From contig NZ_CP015098.1 in NCBI RefSeq assembly GCF_001611795.1, positions 2,914,001 through 2,978,000 of the forward strand: DNA of 64,000 nucleotides, written 5' to 3'. The notes beneath the pieces were generated by a model that saw nothing but the letters and a program-made list of their open reading frames with translations, was not told where the DNA came from and ran no database searches. A program made the position numbers and the translations under genes. Positions 33,236-42,315 of the stretch are shown here, piece after piece. Source of the DNA: Streptomyces qaidamensis (GTDB lineage Bacteria > Actinomycetota > Actinomycetes > Streptomycetales > Streptomycetaceae). Position 1 is the stretch's first letter. The number at the start of each line of letters is the position of its first letter.

Positions 33236-35155
33236 CTACAGCGCCGCGGCGCCGTGCTCTCGCAGGGTCTGGTCGTACTGCTGGAGGACCCACAGCTCGT
33301 TCTGCACGGCGGCGAGCTGCGCCGGGTCGCCGTGGGTGCCGAGGCGGGTGAGGCGGCCGGTGATGTCGCGGATACGGCGCTCGACGGCCCGGCGGCGGAC
33401 CGTCACCAACTGGGCGCCCGCGTACACCTCGTCGACCCCCTTCACGCCCTTGTGCAGCATGATCGCCTCGACGGCCAGTTCCGTCACCATCGCGCGGACC
33501 GCGTCGTCCGGGGCGGCCTCACGGACCCTGACCAGGTAGTCCTGGGGGTCGGCCACGCCCGGTTCGGCGCCGCCCGCGTCGAGGATGGCCTGGCGGACGG
33601 CGGCGTAGGGCGGGGCGGTGAATTCGTCCACGCCGTACGCGTCGAAGGCCGGGGAGACCAACTCGGGGCGCTGTAGGGCCAGTTTGAGCAGCTCCCGCTC
33701 GGTGGCGAAGACCGGGTTGCGGAGGTTGAGGGCCGGGCCGCGGGGGGTGGCGGACTGCGGCGGGCCGGCGTACTGCTGCCCCTGGTGGTGCCGCTCAGGG
33801 GCGGGGCCCTTGCCGCCGCGGTCGCGGGCCCAGCGGGCCAGCTGGGCCACCCGCTTGACCACGAACTGGGTGTCGAGGATGCCGAGCATCCCGGCGAGCT
33901 GGACGGCGACCTCGTGCTGGGCGCCGCTGTTCTTGATGCGGGCGACGATCGGGGCGGCCTCGTCCAGCGCGGACGCGCGGCCCGCCGGGGTGTCGAGGTC
34001 GTAGCGGCTCACGATCTGGCGCAGCGCGAACTCGAAGAGCGGGGTGCGGGGTTCGACGAGGTCGGCGACGGCTTCGTCGCCCTTGGCGAGGCGCAGGTCA
34101 CAGGGGTCCATGCCGTCGGGGGCGATGGCGATGTACGTCTCGGCGGCGAACTTCTGGTCGTCCTCGAAGGCGCGCAGGGCCGCCTTCTGGCCGGCGGCGT
34201 CGCCGTCGAAGGTGAAGATGACCCGGGCCGAGCCGTTGTCCATGAGCAGGCGGCGCAGGATCTTGATGTGGTCGCCGCCGAAGGCGGTGCCACAGGTGGC
34301 GATGGCGGTCGTCACACCGGCGAGGTGGCAGGCCATGACGTCCGTGTAGCCCTCGACGACGACCGCGCGGGACGCCTTGGCGATGTCCTTCTTCGCCAGG
34401 TCGATGCCGTAGAGGACCTGCGACTTCCGGTAGATCGCCGTATCGGGCGTGTTCAGGTACTTGGGGCCGTTGTCCGCCTCGTAGAGCTTGCGGGCGCCGA
34501 AGCCGACGACGTCGCCGCCGATGTCGCGGATGGGCCACATCAGGCGGCCGCGGAAGCGGTCGATGGGGCCGCGGCGGCCCTCCTGGGAGAGGCCGGAGAG
34601 GATCAGTTCCTTGTCGGTGAAGCCCTTGCCGCGCAGGAAGCGCGTGAGGTGGTCCCAGCCCTGGGGGCTGTAGCCGACGGAGAAGTGCTGGGCGGCGGCC
34701 TGGTCGAAGCCGCGTTCGGCGAGGAACTGGCGGCCGGTGTCGGCCTCCGGGCTGGTCGCGAGCTGTTCCACGTACCAGTCGGCGGCGATCTTGTGGGCCT
34801 CGACCAGGCGGATCCGCTCGCCGCGCTGGTGGGAGGGGTTGTAGCCGCCCTCCTCGTAGCGCAGGGTGATGCCCGCCTGGCCGGCCAGGCGCTCGACCGC
34901 CTCCGAGAAGGAGAGGTGGTCGATCTTCATCACGAACGTGATGGTGTCGCCGCCCTCCTGGCAGCCGAAGCAGTGGAAGAACCCCTTGCTCGGGCTGACC
35001 TGGAAGGAGGGCGACTTCTCGTCGTGGAACGGGCACAGTCCCTTCAGGTTGCCGCCGCCCGCGTTGCGCAACTGGAGGTACTCGGACACCACGGCGTCGA
35101 TCGGGACCGCGTCCCGTACCGCCTTCACGTCCTCGTCGTTGATCCGTCCAGCCAC
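33236..35155 (-). CDS. dnaG: DNA primase DnaG
   Basis: 639 residues from a GTG start at 35155. CHC2 zinc domain CPFHDEKSPSFQVSP with C and H ligands and FHCFGCQEGGD (about 40-70); Toprim domain with VVEGYTDVMACHLAGV and the acidic TFDGDAAGQKAALRAFEDDQ; then DPCDLRLAKGDEAV and the C-terminal DnaB-binding helical domain. Synthesises RNA primers for chromosomal replication. No ribosome-binding site precedes the GTG, so it may be leaderless or start elsewhere. Length and motifs are normal for actinobacterial primase. Confidence 0.95.
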   Translation of the reverse strand: MAGRINDEDVKAVRDAVPIDAVVSEYLQLRNAGGGNLKGLCPFHDEKSPSFQVSPSKGFFHCFGCQEGGDTITFVMKIDHLSFSEAVERLAGQAGITLRYEEGGYNPSHQRGERIRLVEAHKIAADWYVEQLATSPEADTGRQFLAERGFDQAAAQHFSVGYSPQGWDHLTRFLRGKGFTDKELILSGLSQEGRRGPIDRFRGRLMWPIRDIGGDVVGFGARKLYEADNGPKYLNTPDTAIYRKSQVLYGIDLAKKDIAKASRAVVVEGYTDVMACHLAGVTTAIATCGTAFGGDHIKILRRLLMDNGSARVIFTFDGDAAGQKAALRAFEDDQKFAAETYIAIAPDGMDPCDLRLAKGDEAVADLVEPRTPLFEFALRQIVSRYDLDTPAGRASALDEAAPIVARIKNSGAQHEVAVQLAGMLGILDTQFVVKRVAQLARWARDRGGKGPAPERHHQGQQYAGPPQSATPRGPALNLRNPVFATERELLKLALQRPELVSPAFDAYGVDEFTAPPYAAVRQAILDAGGAEPGVADPQDYLVRVREAAPDDAVRAMVTELAVEAIMLHKGVKGVDEVYAGAQLVTVRRRAVERRIRDITGRLTRLGTHGDPAQLAAVQNELWVLQQYDQTLREHGAAAL

Positions 35156-35173
35156 GAGGTGAGTCTACGGGGC

Positions 35174-35268
35174 CGAACCGACACTCCTGAGGCGAGACGG
35201 CTTTCCGGCCGGGGGTCCGGGGGCCGCCCCCCGGGAATTGCAGCACGGCGGCGAACCGACACTCCTGA
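35174..35268. repeat. 17-bp direct repeat between dnaG and the flavoprotein gene
   Basis: CGAACCGACACTCCTGA occurs at 35174-35190 and again at 35252-35268. Between them lies GGGGGTCCGGGGGCCGCCCC then CCGG, able to form a GC hairpin. The repeats sit upstream of dnaG, so they could be part of its promoter region or simply a duplicated intergenic sequence. Confidence 0.5.
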
Positions 35269-35280
35269 CGGCCCCGGCGG

Positions 35281-36546
35281 CTACGAGACGAGGCTGTCCA
35301 GCGGAACGCGCGGGTCCGCCAGGGCCTCGGTGTTCACCGGGGCCCGGGAGCGGACCATGCGCTGGATCTTGTCCGTGACGTCCCACACGTTCACGTTCAT
35401 CCCGGCCAGGACCCGGCCGTCCTTCACCCAGAACGCGATGAACTCGCGCTTCCCGGCGTCCCCGCGGATCACCACCTGGTCGTAGCTGCCCGGGGGTGCC
35501 CAGCCGGAGTACTCCATGCCCAGGTCGTACTGGTCGGAGAAGAAGTAGGGCACCCGGTCGTACGTCACGTCGTGGCCCAGCATGGAGCGCGCGGCCGCCG
35601 GGCCGCCGTTGAGGGCGTTGGCCCAGTGCTCGACCCGTACCCGCGTGCCGAAGAGGGCGTGCGGGAAGGAGACGACGTCTCCGGCCGCGTAGACGTCCGG
35701 GTCGGAGGTGCGCAGCCGCTCGTCGACGACGATGCCGCCGCCGTGGGCCCGGTCGGCGATCTCCAGGCCGGCCGCCTCCGCCAGGTGGGTGCGCGGGGCC
35801 GCGCCGATCGCCGCCAGCACGTCGTGCGCCGGGTGCTCCTCGCCGTCGTCCGTGCGGGCCGCGAGGACCATGCCGTCCTGGCCGACGATCTCCGTCAGCC
35901 GCCTGCCGAAGTGGAAGCGCACCCCGTGCTCGCGGTGCAGCTCGGCGAAGAGCGCGCCGAGCTCCGGGCCTAGCACGCCGTGCAGCGGGGTCGGCCCGTG
36001 CTCGACGACCGTGACCTCCGCGCCGTACTCGCGGGCCGCCGCCGCGACCTCCAGGCCGATCCAGCCGGCGCCGGCGATGACGAGGTGGCCGTTGTCCCGG
36101 CCGAGGTTGGTCAGGACGTGTTTGAGGCGTTCGGCGTGGGCGAGGCGGCGCAGGTGGTGCACGCCCGCCAGGTCCGTGCCCGGCACGTCGAGGCGGCGGG
36201 GCTCGGCGCCGGTCGCCAGGAGCAGCTTGTCGTAGCGGGCGACCGTGCCGTCCTCGCCGAAGCGGACCGTCTTCGCCGTACGGTCGATCGCGTCGACGGT
36301 CTGGCCGAGGTGGAGCTCGATGTCGTTGGCCGCGTACCAGGCGGGTTCGTGCACGAAGACGCTGTCGCGCTCCTCCTTGCCGAGGAGGTAGCCCTTGGAC
36401 AGGGGCGGGCGCTCGTAGGGGTGGTCGCGTTCGTCGCAGATCAGTATCACGCGGCCGGTGAAGCCCTCCGCGCGGAGCGTCTCCGCCGCCTTGGCGCCGG
36501 CCAGTCCGCCTCCGACGATGACGAATGTCTGATCCGCGTCGACCAC
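35281..36546 (-). CDS. NAD(P)/FAD-dependent ferredoxin reductase-like oxidoreductase
   Basis: 421 residues from GTG 36546 with GAGGAGG six bases upstream. FAD-binding Rossmann FVIVGGGLAGAKAAETLRAE (5-24), PYERPPLSKGYL, KLLLATGAEPRRL, NAD-binding LVIAGAGWIGLEVAAAAREY (about 155-175), and the C-terminal FAD motif DVYAAGDVVSFPH. Resembles rubredoxin/ferredoxin reductases of the FAD_oxidored type that pass electrons from NAD(P)H to small iron-sulfur proteins. No ferredoxin gene is adjacent. Partner unknown. Confidence 0.9.
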   Translation of the reverse strand: MVDADQTFVIVGGGLAGAKAAETLRAEGFTGRVILICDERDHPYERPPLSKGYLLGKEERDSVFVHEPAWYAANDIELHLGQTVDAIDRTAKTVRFGEDGTVARYDKLLLATGAEPRRLDVPGTDLAGVHHLRRLAHAERLKHVLTNLGRDNGHLVIAGAGWIGLEVAAAAREYGAEVTVVEHGPTPLHGVLGPELGALFAELHREHGVRFHFGRRLTEIVGQDGMVLAARTDDGEEHPAHDVLAAIGAAPRTHLAEAAGLEIADRAHGGGIVVDERLRTSDPDVYAAGDVVSFPHALFGTRVRVEHWANALNGGPAAARSMLGHDVTYDRVPYFFSDQYDLGMEYSGWAPPGSYDQVVIRGDAGKREFIAFWVKDGRVLAGMNVNVWDVTDKIQRMVRSRAPVNTEALADPRVPLDSLVS

Positions 36547-36680
36547 TTGGTGCCTCCTCGTGAAGGTGTCGCCACTTGCGAGCGTCCCGCACGGAGCGTG
36601 GTGCGGGAAGAGGGAGTGACCCGATCAGGCCACGGAGGGTCACAGGGGAGGGCGCTCGCGTCCCTCCCCTCGCGTCAGTC

Positions 36681-37958
36681 TCATGCCTGTCCCGTCAGAC
36701 GGACGTGAAGCGAACGGGCGGAGGTGTCGGTGAGGGAGGCGATCTGGTCGACGATCACCCGCTTGCGCGCCCTGTCGTCCGCCGCCTGGTCGAACAGGGC
36801 GCGGAACTGCGGGTCCAGGCCCTCCGGGGCGCGGGTGGTGAGAGCCTCGGCGAGTTCGGCGACGACGATCCGCTGGTCGGCGCGCAGGCGTTCCTGCTCG
36901 GCGCGCTGCATGACGTAGAGGTCGGCGACGGCCTTGAGGACGGCGCACTCCATCCGGGTTTCGCGCGGGACGACCAGCTCGGCGGCGTAGCGGGTGAGCC
37001 GCCCGGCTCCGTACGCGGTACGGGTCGCGGTCTCGGCGGCCAGGCAGAAGCGGCCGATGAGCTGGCTGGTGGCGTCCTTCAGGCGGGCCTGGGCGACGGC
37101 GGTGCCGTCGTAGCCGTGCGGCCACCACTCCTGGGCGAGCAGCCGGTCCAGGGCCTCGGCGAGCTCGGCGGGATCGGTGTCGGCGGGCACGTACCGGCCG
37201 CGGGCGACCTGGAAGACGTCCCGGCGTTCGGGATCGGCGTGCAGGCAGTTCGGGTCGATGTGACCGGCGTGCAGGCCGTCCTCCACGTCGTGCACCGAGT
37301 AGGCCACGTCGTCGGACCAGTCCATGACCTGCGCCTCGAAGCAGGTGCGGGTGCCGGGGGCGTCCTTGCGGAGCCAGTCGAAGACCGGGCGGTCGTCCTC
37401 GTAGACGCCGAACTTGTTCGAGGCCGGGTCGGTGGGGTGGGCGCCGCGGGGCCAGGGGTACTTGGTGGCGGCGTCGAGGGCGGCGCGGGTGAGGTTGAGG
37501 CCGACGGAGCCGTCCGGGGTGAACCGCTTGGGCTCGATGCGGGTGAGGAGCCGGAGGGACTGGGCGTTGCCCTCGAAGCCGCCGCAGTCCGCCGCGAACT
37601 CGTTGAGGGCCTGTTCGCCGTTGTGGCCGAAGGGCGGGTGGCCGAGGTCGTGGGAGAGGCAGGCGGCTTCGACGAGGTCGGGGTCGCAGCCGAGGGCCGC
37701 GCCGAGTTCGCGGCCGACCTGGGCGCATTCGAGGGAGTGGGTGAGGCGGGTGCGGGGGCTGGCGTCCCAGGCGGGGCCCCGGGTGCCGGGCGTTACCACC
37801 TGGGTTTTGCCGGCCAGGCGTCGCAGGGCGGCGGAGTGGAGGACTCGGGCCCGGTCGCGCTGGAAGGCGGTGCGGCCGGGGCGTTTGTCTGGTTCCGGGG
37901 CCCAGCGGTCGACTGACGTCGGGTCGTAGGCCGGGGGGTTCTGTGCGGTGCCTGCCAT
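36681..37958 (-). CDS. dgt: Deoxyguanosine triphosphate triphosphohydrolase
   Basis: 425 residues. HD-domain phosphohydrolase: [17 protein letters not shown], metal-binding [16 protein letters not shown] and a later Asp in [11 protein letters not shown]. The N-terminus has [22 protein letters not shown], conserved in Dgt-type dNTPases. Removes triphosphate from dGTP or other dNTPs, affecting nucleotide pools. Position next to dnaG is typical of Streptomyces. No clear ribosome-binding site before the ATG at 37958. Confidence 0.93.
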   Translation of the reverse strand: MAGTAQNPPAYDPTSVDRWAPEPDKRPGRTAFQRDRARVLHSAALRRLAGKTQVVTPGTRGPAWDASPRTRLTHSLECAQVGRELGAALGCDPDLVEAACLSHDLGHPPFGHNGEQALNEFAADCGGFEGNAQSLRLLTRIEPKRFTPDGSVGLNLTRAALDAATKYPWPRGAHPTDPASNKFGVYEDDRPVFDWLRKDAPGTRTCFEAQVMDWSDDVAYSVHDVEDGLHAGHIDPNCLHADPERRDVFQVARGRYVPADTDPAELAEALDRLLAQEWWPHGYDGTAVAQARLKDATSQLIGRFCLAAETATRTAYGAGRLTRYAAELVVPRETRMECAVLKAVADLYVMQRAEQERLRADQRIVVAELAEALTTRAPEGLDPQFRALFDQAADDRARKRVIVDQIASLTDTSARSLHVRLTGQA

Positions 37959-38030
37959 GTGTCGACAGTACGGGCACGGGTGCGCTGTGCGCCGTCCCGT
38001 GTGCCGAGTCCGGTGGTGTGGCGCGTGCGG

Positions 38031-38072
38031 GCTCGTCGTGGCCTGTCGCGCAGTTCCCCGCGCCCCTGAGGA
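38031..38072 (+). repeat. Dispersed Streptomyces intergenic repeat, copy 3
   Basis: GCTCGTCGTGGCCTGTCGCG, CAGTTCCCCGCGCCCCTGAG. The best match is the reverse complement of 24741-24780; the core also matches 30133-30156. It lies between dgt and the chelatase gene. Confidence 0.6.
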
Positions 38073-38091
38073 CGCGGCCCCACTCCCCGTT

Positions 38092-38859
38092 TCAGGCCGA
38101 GGCCAGTGCCGGTTCGGCAGCCGCCGTCAGCGCTTCCTCGTAGCGGTGGAGGACGAGTTGGGCCATCGACGGGTGGGTGCCCAGGGGAGCCGCTGCTATC
38201 CAGGGGGCCTTCTGGGCGCACTCCGTGGCGAAGCGGCCCGGGGCGGTGAAGTAGGACGCGAGGGCTATGTGGCGGCGGCCCCTTGCCAGGAGGGTGCGGA
38301 CCGCGGTCGGGACCGTGGGGGTGGCGGCCGAGGCGTAGGCCGGGATGACCGGGACGCCCAGGCGGGCCGCCAGGAGGTGGGCCGTGCGGGCGGTGTCCGC
38401 TTTCGCGTCCGGGTCGCGCGAGCCCGCCGCGGCGAGGACGACCGCGCTGGTGCGGTGGGGGGTTCCGCCCCAGCCGGCTTCCGTGAGGCGGGCCTGAAGG
38501 GCGTCGACCAGGAGCGGGTGCGGGCCGAGGGGGGCGGCCAGGTGGGTGCGGGCCCGGGAGGCCGCCGCCATCTCGGGGATGTCCCGCTTGACGTGGTAGC
38601 CGCGGCTGAGGAGCAGGGGCACGAGGACCGCCTCCGTGTCTCCGCGGGCGGCGAGCGTGTCGGGGAGCAGCGGGGCGTTGAGTTCGATGTGGCCCAGGTG
38701 CACCGGCACGTCGGGGCGCAGGGCCCGGACCCGGTCCAGGAGCGCGCTCACCGTGCTCAGCGCGCGGGGGTCGCGGCTGCCGTGGGCCACGACCACGAGG
38801 GCGGGCGGGGCCGGGCGGCGCGTGGCGGGCGGCGGGACGAGGCTGAGCTGACTGGGCAT
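38092..38859 (-). CDS. Sirohydrochlorin chelatase (CbiX/SirB-like)
   Basis: 255 residues in two related halves. First half: [20 protein letters not shown] with the catalytic-region His, and [19 protein letters not shown] with the second His; second half: [21 protein letters not shown] and [20 protein letters not shown]. Family members insert Fe or Co into sirohydrochlorin. In this window a siroheme-requiring nitrite reductase (nirB) makes ferrochelatase activity likely. A short non-conserved N-terminus precedes the fold. Start ATG 38859. Confidence 0.85.
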   Translation of the reverse strand: MPSQLSLVPPPATRRPAPPALVVVAHGSRDPRALSTVSALLDRVRALRPDVPVHLGHIELNAPLLPDTLAARGDTEAVLVPLLLSRGYHVKRDIPEMAAASRARTHLAAPLGPHPLLVDALQARLTEAGWGGTPHRTSAVVLAAAGSRDPDAKADTARTAHLLAARLGVPVIPAYASAATPTVPTAVRTLLARGRRHIALASYFTAPGRFATECAQKAPWIAAAPLGTHPSMAQLVLHRYEEALTAAAEPALASA

Positions 38860-39072
38860 GCACAGATGGTCGCGGCGCCACGTTGCCTTCCCGTTGCGTG
38901 GGCGTCACGGGTGTTTTCCAGCGGTTCACCATGCGGGACAGTGGGTGTGTGAGCCGTCTTGACCTGCGGTTTCCACGGCGACGTGAAGCTGATCACGTGG
39001 CCGCGGGTGAACCGGGCGGGCCGGGAGGACGTCCCTGACTGTCGAGGGGCCGACCTGGGGAGGGACCGTCCG

Positions 39073-39825
39073 ATGCGCCGTGTGACGTTCCGCAGACCGC
39101 GACTGCCGCGTACCCGGCGGGGGCAGCGGAGGCTGGTGCAGGCCGTGATGGCCGGGTGCGTGCTCGCGCTGCTTCCGGCGACGTGGATGTACGCCGTGGC
39201 GGGTGACCGGCTGCGTACGGCGGCGGATGTGCCGCGTACCGATGTGGCGGTGGTGTTCGGTGCCGGGCTGTGGGACGGGGAGCCCTCGCCGTACCTGGCG
39301 CACCGGCTGGACGCGGCGGCGAAGCTGTACCGGGAGGGCCGGGTCGAGGTGGTGCTGGTCACCGGGGACAACAGCCGGGAGGACTACGACGAGCCGGACG
39401 CGATGCGCGGTTATCTGACGCGGCACGGGGTGCCCGGCGGGCGGATCGTCAGCGACTACGCGGGGTTCGACACCTGGGACTCCTGCGTGCGTGCGAAGAA
39501 GATCTTCGGGGTGGACCAGGCCGTGCTGATCAGCCAGGGTTTCCACATCCGGCGGGCGGTGGCGCTGTGCGAGGCGGCCGGGGTGGAGTCGTACGGGGTC
39601 GGGGTGGACGCCGTGCACGACGCGACCTGGTACTACGGGGGCGCCCGGGAGATCCTCGCCGCCGGGAAGGCCGCGCTGGACGCGGTGTTCCGGCCGGATC
39701 GCGGTTCCTCGGGCCGCGGGAGCCGGGCGTGCAAAGGGCGCTGGCCAGGGCCGAAGAAACGCTCGGATGAATCCGGACGTTCTCCTCCTACAGGCTTGAT
39801 GCGGTCATTTCACCCTCGCGTGTGA
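39073..39825 (+). CDS. SanA/YdcF (DUF218) envelope protein with frameshifted C-terminus
   Basis: Basic N-terminus and one membrane helix (AVMAGCVLALLPATWMYAVA), then the DUF218 fold: TDVAVVFGAGLWDGEPSPYL, LVTGDNSREDYDEPDAM, FDTWDSCVRAKKIFG and ISQGFHIRRAVALCEAAG. SanA-type proteins affect envelope permeability. RBS GGGGAGGGA precedes ATG 39073. Near 39699 the frame appears to slip: the next frame reads RFLGPREPGVQRALARAEET LG and stops at 39770, a normal family ending, while the actual frame runs on to 39825 with a basic, unrelated tail. One missing base in GATCGCGG would explain it. The main domain is complete, so it may still work. Confidence 0.75.
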   Translation: MRRVTFRRPRLPRTRRGQRRLVQAVMAGCVLALLPATWMYAVAGDRLRTAADVPRTDVAVVFGAGLWDGEPSPYLAHRLDAAAKLYREGRVEVVLVTGDNSREDYDEPDAMRGYLTRHGVPGGRIVSDYAGFDTWDSCVRAKKIFGVDQAVLISQGFHIRRAVALCEAAGVESYGVGVDAVHDATWYYGGAREILAAGKAALDAVFRPDRGSSGRGSRACKGRWPGPKKRSDESGRSPPTGLMRSFHPRV

Positions 39826-39864
39826 CCTGCGGCGGCCACCACCAACGCGGAGCGAAGTCGCGTT

Positions 39865-40130
39865 GTGCTGCTGGCGGTGCCGGCCGCCATGGGGACCGCC
39901 TCGGCGGCGTCCGAGGCGGCACCGGTGATCCAGGCTCCGGAGCCGGGCTGCGCGAAGCCCGGCGCCCACGGCCAGTGGTGGGCCGACATCCACAACGTGT
40001 GCGGGCACACCATCTCCGCCGGCGTGGAAGTCGACGGCTGGGACCCGTCGTGCATCCAGATGGGCCCCGGCGGGGTCGGCAGGATCGGCCTGGATCAGGG
40101 TGACGAGCCGTACTGCGCGTACGAGTGCCG
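39865..40130 (+). pseudogene. Small secreted-protein-like sequence, probably damaged
   Basis: From GTG 39865 the frame gives a signal-peptide-like VLLAVPAAMGTASAASEA then a mature-like PGCAKPGAHGQWWADIHNVC and DGWDPSCIQMGPGGVGRIGL with paired cysteines. There is no ribosome-binding site; the same frame continues upstream (AATTNAERSR) to a stop at 39823, suggesting a lost start. Downstream it has no stop until 40404, deep in the opposite-strand hydratase gene, suggesting a lost end. I do not recognise the family. Confidence 0.4.
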
Positions 40131-40189
40131 ACCTTGCTGTCCGCAGGGTGACCGGGACCGTGTCCTGACCAGGCACCTCCCTGAACGCG

Positions 40190-40226
40190 TCCGGGGGTGG
40201 GGGCGGCGCCGCGCCCCCACCCCCGG
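40190..40226. terminator. Long GC hairpin between convergent transcripts
   Basis: TCCGGGGGTGGGGGCG and its near-complement CGCCCCCACCCCCGGA form a 16-base stem around a short loop. No T tract follows. It lies just after the hydratase stop on the minus strand and probably ends transcripts from both sides. Confidence 0.65.
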
Positions 40227-40240
40227 ATCCGCCGTGGCCG

Positions 40241-41008
40241 TCAGCGGCCCCGGAAGCGCGGTGGGCGCTTCTCCAGGAACGCCGTCATCCCCTCCTTCTG
40301 GTCGTCGGTGGCGAACAGGGCGTGGAAGACGCGGCGTTCGAAGCGGATACCGTCGCGCAGGCCGGTTTCCAGGGCCCGGTCGACGCACTCGCGGGCCGCC
40401 CTGACCGCCGCACGGCCGTGGGAGGCGATCGCCGCCGCCGCTTCGAGGGCCTCGGGCAGGACCCGGTCGTCCGGGACCACGCGGGAGACGAGACCGCAGC
40501 GTCCAGCCTCCCGTGCGTCCATCGTGCGGCCGGTGAGGACCAGGTCCATGGCCGTGGCCCGGCCGACGAGACGGGTCAGCCGCTGGGTGCCGCCGATGCC
40601 GGGGATCACGCCCAGCTTGATCTCGGGCTGGCCGAAGACCGCCGACTCCCCCGCGACGACCAGGTCGCACATCATCGCCAGCTCACAACCGCCGCCCAGG
40701 GCATGCCCGTTGACGGCGGCGATCTTCGGGGTGCGGAGGTCCGCGAACTCCTCCCAGCCGGCGAAGTAGTCCTCGGCCGCCATGTCGACGGCCGACTTCC
40801 CCGCCATCTCCTTGATGTCGGCACCCGCGGCGAAGACCGTGTCCGAGCCGGTGACGACGAAGCAGCCGGTCTCCGGGTCCGAGTCCAGCGGGCGGAGCAC
40901 GTCGAGGAGTTCGGTGAGGAGCTCACTGCTGAGCGCGTTGCGGACGTGCGGGCGGTGCAGGCGCACGGTCACCACTCGGCCGTGCCGTTCGACCTTGAGA
41001 TGGTTCAT
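40241..41008 (-). CDS. Enoyl-CoA hydratase/isomerase family protein
   Basis: 255 residues. Crotonase motifs: oxyanion-hole AAGADIKEM and NGHALGGGCELAMMCDLVVA, catalytic-region GQPEIKLGVIPGIGGTQRLT RL with Glu in PEIKLG, and the C-terminal helical trimer domain. Typical paaF/echA-like enoyl-CoA hydratase in fatty-acid or aromatic acid degradation. GGAAGGAGAAGG lies just before ATG 41008. It is the third gene after the adenylation enzyme and ferric-reductase-like gene on the same strand, 35 bases downstream, so possibly one operon. Confidence 0.9.
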   Translation of the reverse strand: MNHLKVERHGRVVTVRLHRPHVRNALSSELLTELLDVLRPLDSDPETGCFVVTGSDTVFAAGADIKEMAGKSAVDMAAEDYFAGWEEFADLRTPKIAAVNGHALGGGCELAMMCDLVVAGESAVFGQPEIKLGVIPGIGGTQRLTRLVGRATAMDLVLTGRTMDAREAGRCGLVSRVVPDDRVLPEALEAAAAIASHGRAAVRAARECVDRALETGLRDGIRFERRVFHALFATDDQKEGMTAFLEKRPPRFRGR

Positions 41009-41043
41009 ATGCCTTCTCCTTCCGAGAGATCGCGCGGCCGGGT

Positions 41044-42315
41044 TCACGAGTCCCAGATCGCGCCGTACGCCGGGATGCCCCGCCGTTCCAGTCCGTGGAC
41101 CACCTGCCAGGTCAGCTTCTTGTTGGAGATGCAGATGACCGCCTCGGCGCCGAAGTCCCGGTGGGCCTCGTGGGCGAGGCGCACCATGTCGGGCTTGCCG
41201 TGCCGGGAGGTGTCCCAGATCAGGGCGTGCGGCTGGACGGCGAGGATCTCGTCGACCAGGGCGTCGCCGTAGGTCGCGCGGGGGTCGCGGGTCGCCCAGA
41301 CCAGCCGGGAGGGCACCTGGGCGGCGAGCAGGTGGGGCAGGCAGGGGCCGATGCCGCTGCCGGTGGCGACGTAGACGACCTTGGTGAACAGGACCTCGAT
41401 GTTGGCGACGCCGGCCGTGGTGATGCCCTTGACCCACACCTTCCGGGGCAGGTCGTCGATGAAGGAACCGGTCCAGTCGCCGGCCCGGGAGATGGTCAGG
41501 CGGAAGCCGGGCTCGCCGGGGGCGGGGACGTTGGCGAAGGAGTGCCATTCCTTCAGCGGGCTGCGGCTGATCGCGGTGGAGGAGCCCGCGAAGGGGGTCT
41601 CACCGTGGTCGAAGCGGGCCAGCACCACGTGGGAGGAGGGGCGTTCGAGGCGGACGTCCACCTTGCGCAGCCGCAGCCAGGGCAGGGCGACACTGAAGGT
41701 GACCACCGCGAGGGTGCCGACCTGCCAGGGGCCCGGCGACGACAGCAGCGTGTGCGTCCAGAACAGGGCCAGGGCCGTCCAGCCGCCGAAGCGGTGGATC
41801 TTCTCGAAGTGGTCGTGGTGGCGGGAGCGGAAGGGCGGCAGGGCGGTGGCGATGATCAGGGCGAGGAGGGCTGTCAGGGTCCAGCCGACGGCCCTGAGGG
41901 AGCCGCTCGGTGTCGTGATCGTCAGCGCCAGGAACCAGGCCGTGCCCGCCAGTGCGCCGCCGACGTGCAGTCCGCCGAAGTGGTAGACCTTGCCGAGCGT
42001 CCAGCGGACCCGCAGCGGCCAGCCGGTCGGCGCCGAAGTCGCCAGCCGGAAGAAGAGGTTGATGACGTACTGCTGGCGTACGACGACGGCGAGGGCGAGG
42101 TTGGCGAGGGCCGCGTGCCCGAGGGTGGCGGCATCCAGCGGCCGAAGGACCCACGCGAAGGCCGCGTTGGCGAGGAGCACCAGGGCTGCGAGCCGGTTGT
42201 AGTGCATCAGGCGGGGGTGCTTGAGCAGGCGGCGCGGGCCGGACAGGAGCGGCGGGAGTTCGCCGGTGGCCTGCTGGTTCCGGGTTCGCTGGTTCCGGGG
42301 CGGGGACGTGGTCAT
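41044..42315 (-). CDS. Ferric-reductase-like membrane oxidoreductase (TmpL-type C-terminal half)
   Basis: 423 residues. About six membrane helices (LAALVLLANAAFAWVLRPL through VGTLAVVTFSVALPWL) with His residues in VYHFGGLH and KIHRFGGWTALALFWTHTLL that could bind haem or face the bilayer. A C-terminal ferredoxin-reductase-like part follows: FRLTISRAGDWTGSFIDDLP and the nucleotide site VVYVATGSGIGPCLPHLL. The start overlaps the stop of the upstream adenylation gene (ATGA). In fungi, TmpL proteins combine an AMP-binding domain, six membrane helices and an FAD/NAD domain in one chain; this pair looks like a split version. Function inferred: membrane redox. Confidence 0.75.
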   Translation of the reverse strand: MTTSPPRNQRTRNQQATGELPPLLSGPRRLLKHPRLMHYNRLAALVLLANAAFAWVLRPLDAATLGHAALANLALAVVVRQQYVINLFFRLATSAPTGWPLRVRWTLGKVYHFGGLHVGGALAGTAWFLALTITTPSGSLRAVGWTLTALLALIIATALPPFRSRHHDHFEKIHRFGGWTALALFWTHTLLSSPGPWQVGTLAVVTFSVALPWLRLRKVDVRLERPSSHVVLARFDHGETPFAGSSTAISRSPLKEWHSFANVPAPGEPGFRLTISRAGDWTGSFIDDLPRKVWVKGITTAGVANIEVLFTKVVYVATGSGIGPCLPHLLAAQVPSRLVWATRDPRATYGDALVDEILAVQPHALIWDTSRHGKPDMVRLAHEAHRDFGAEAVICISNKKLTWQVVHGLERRGIPAYGAIWDS

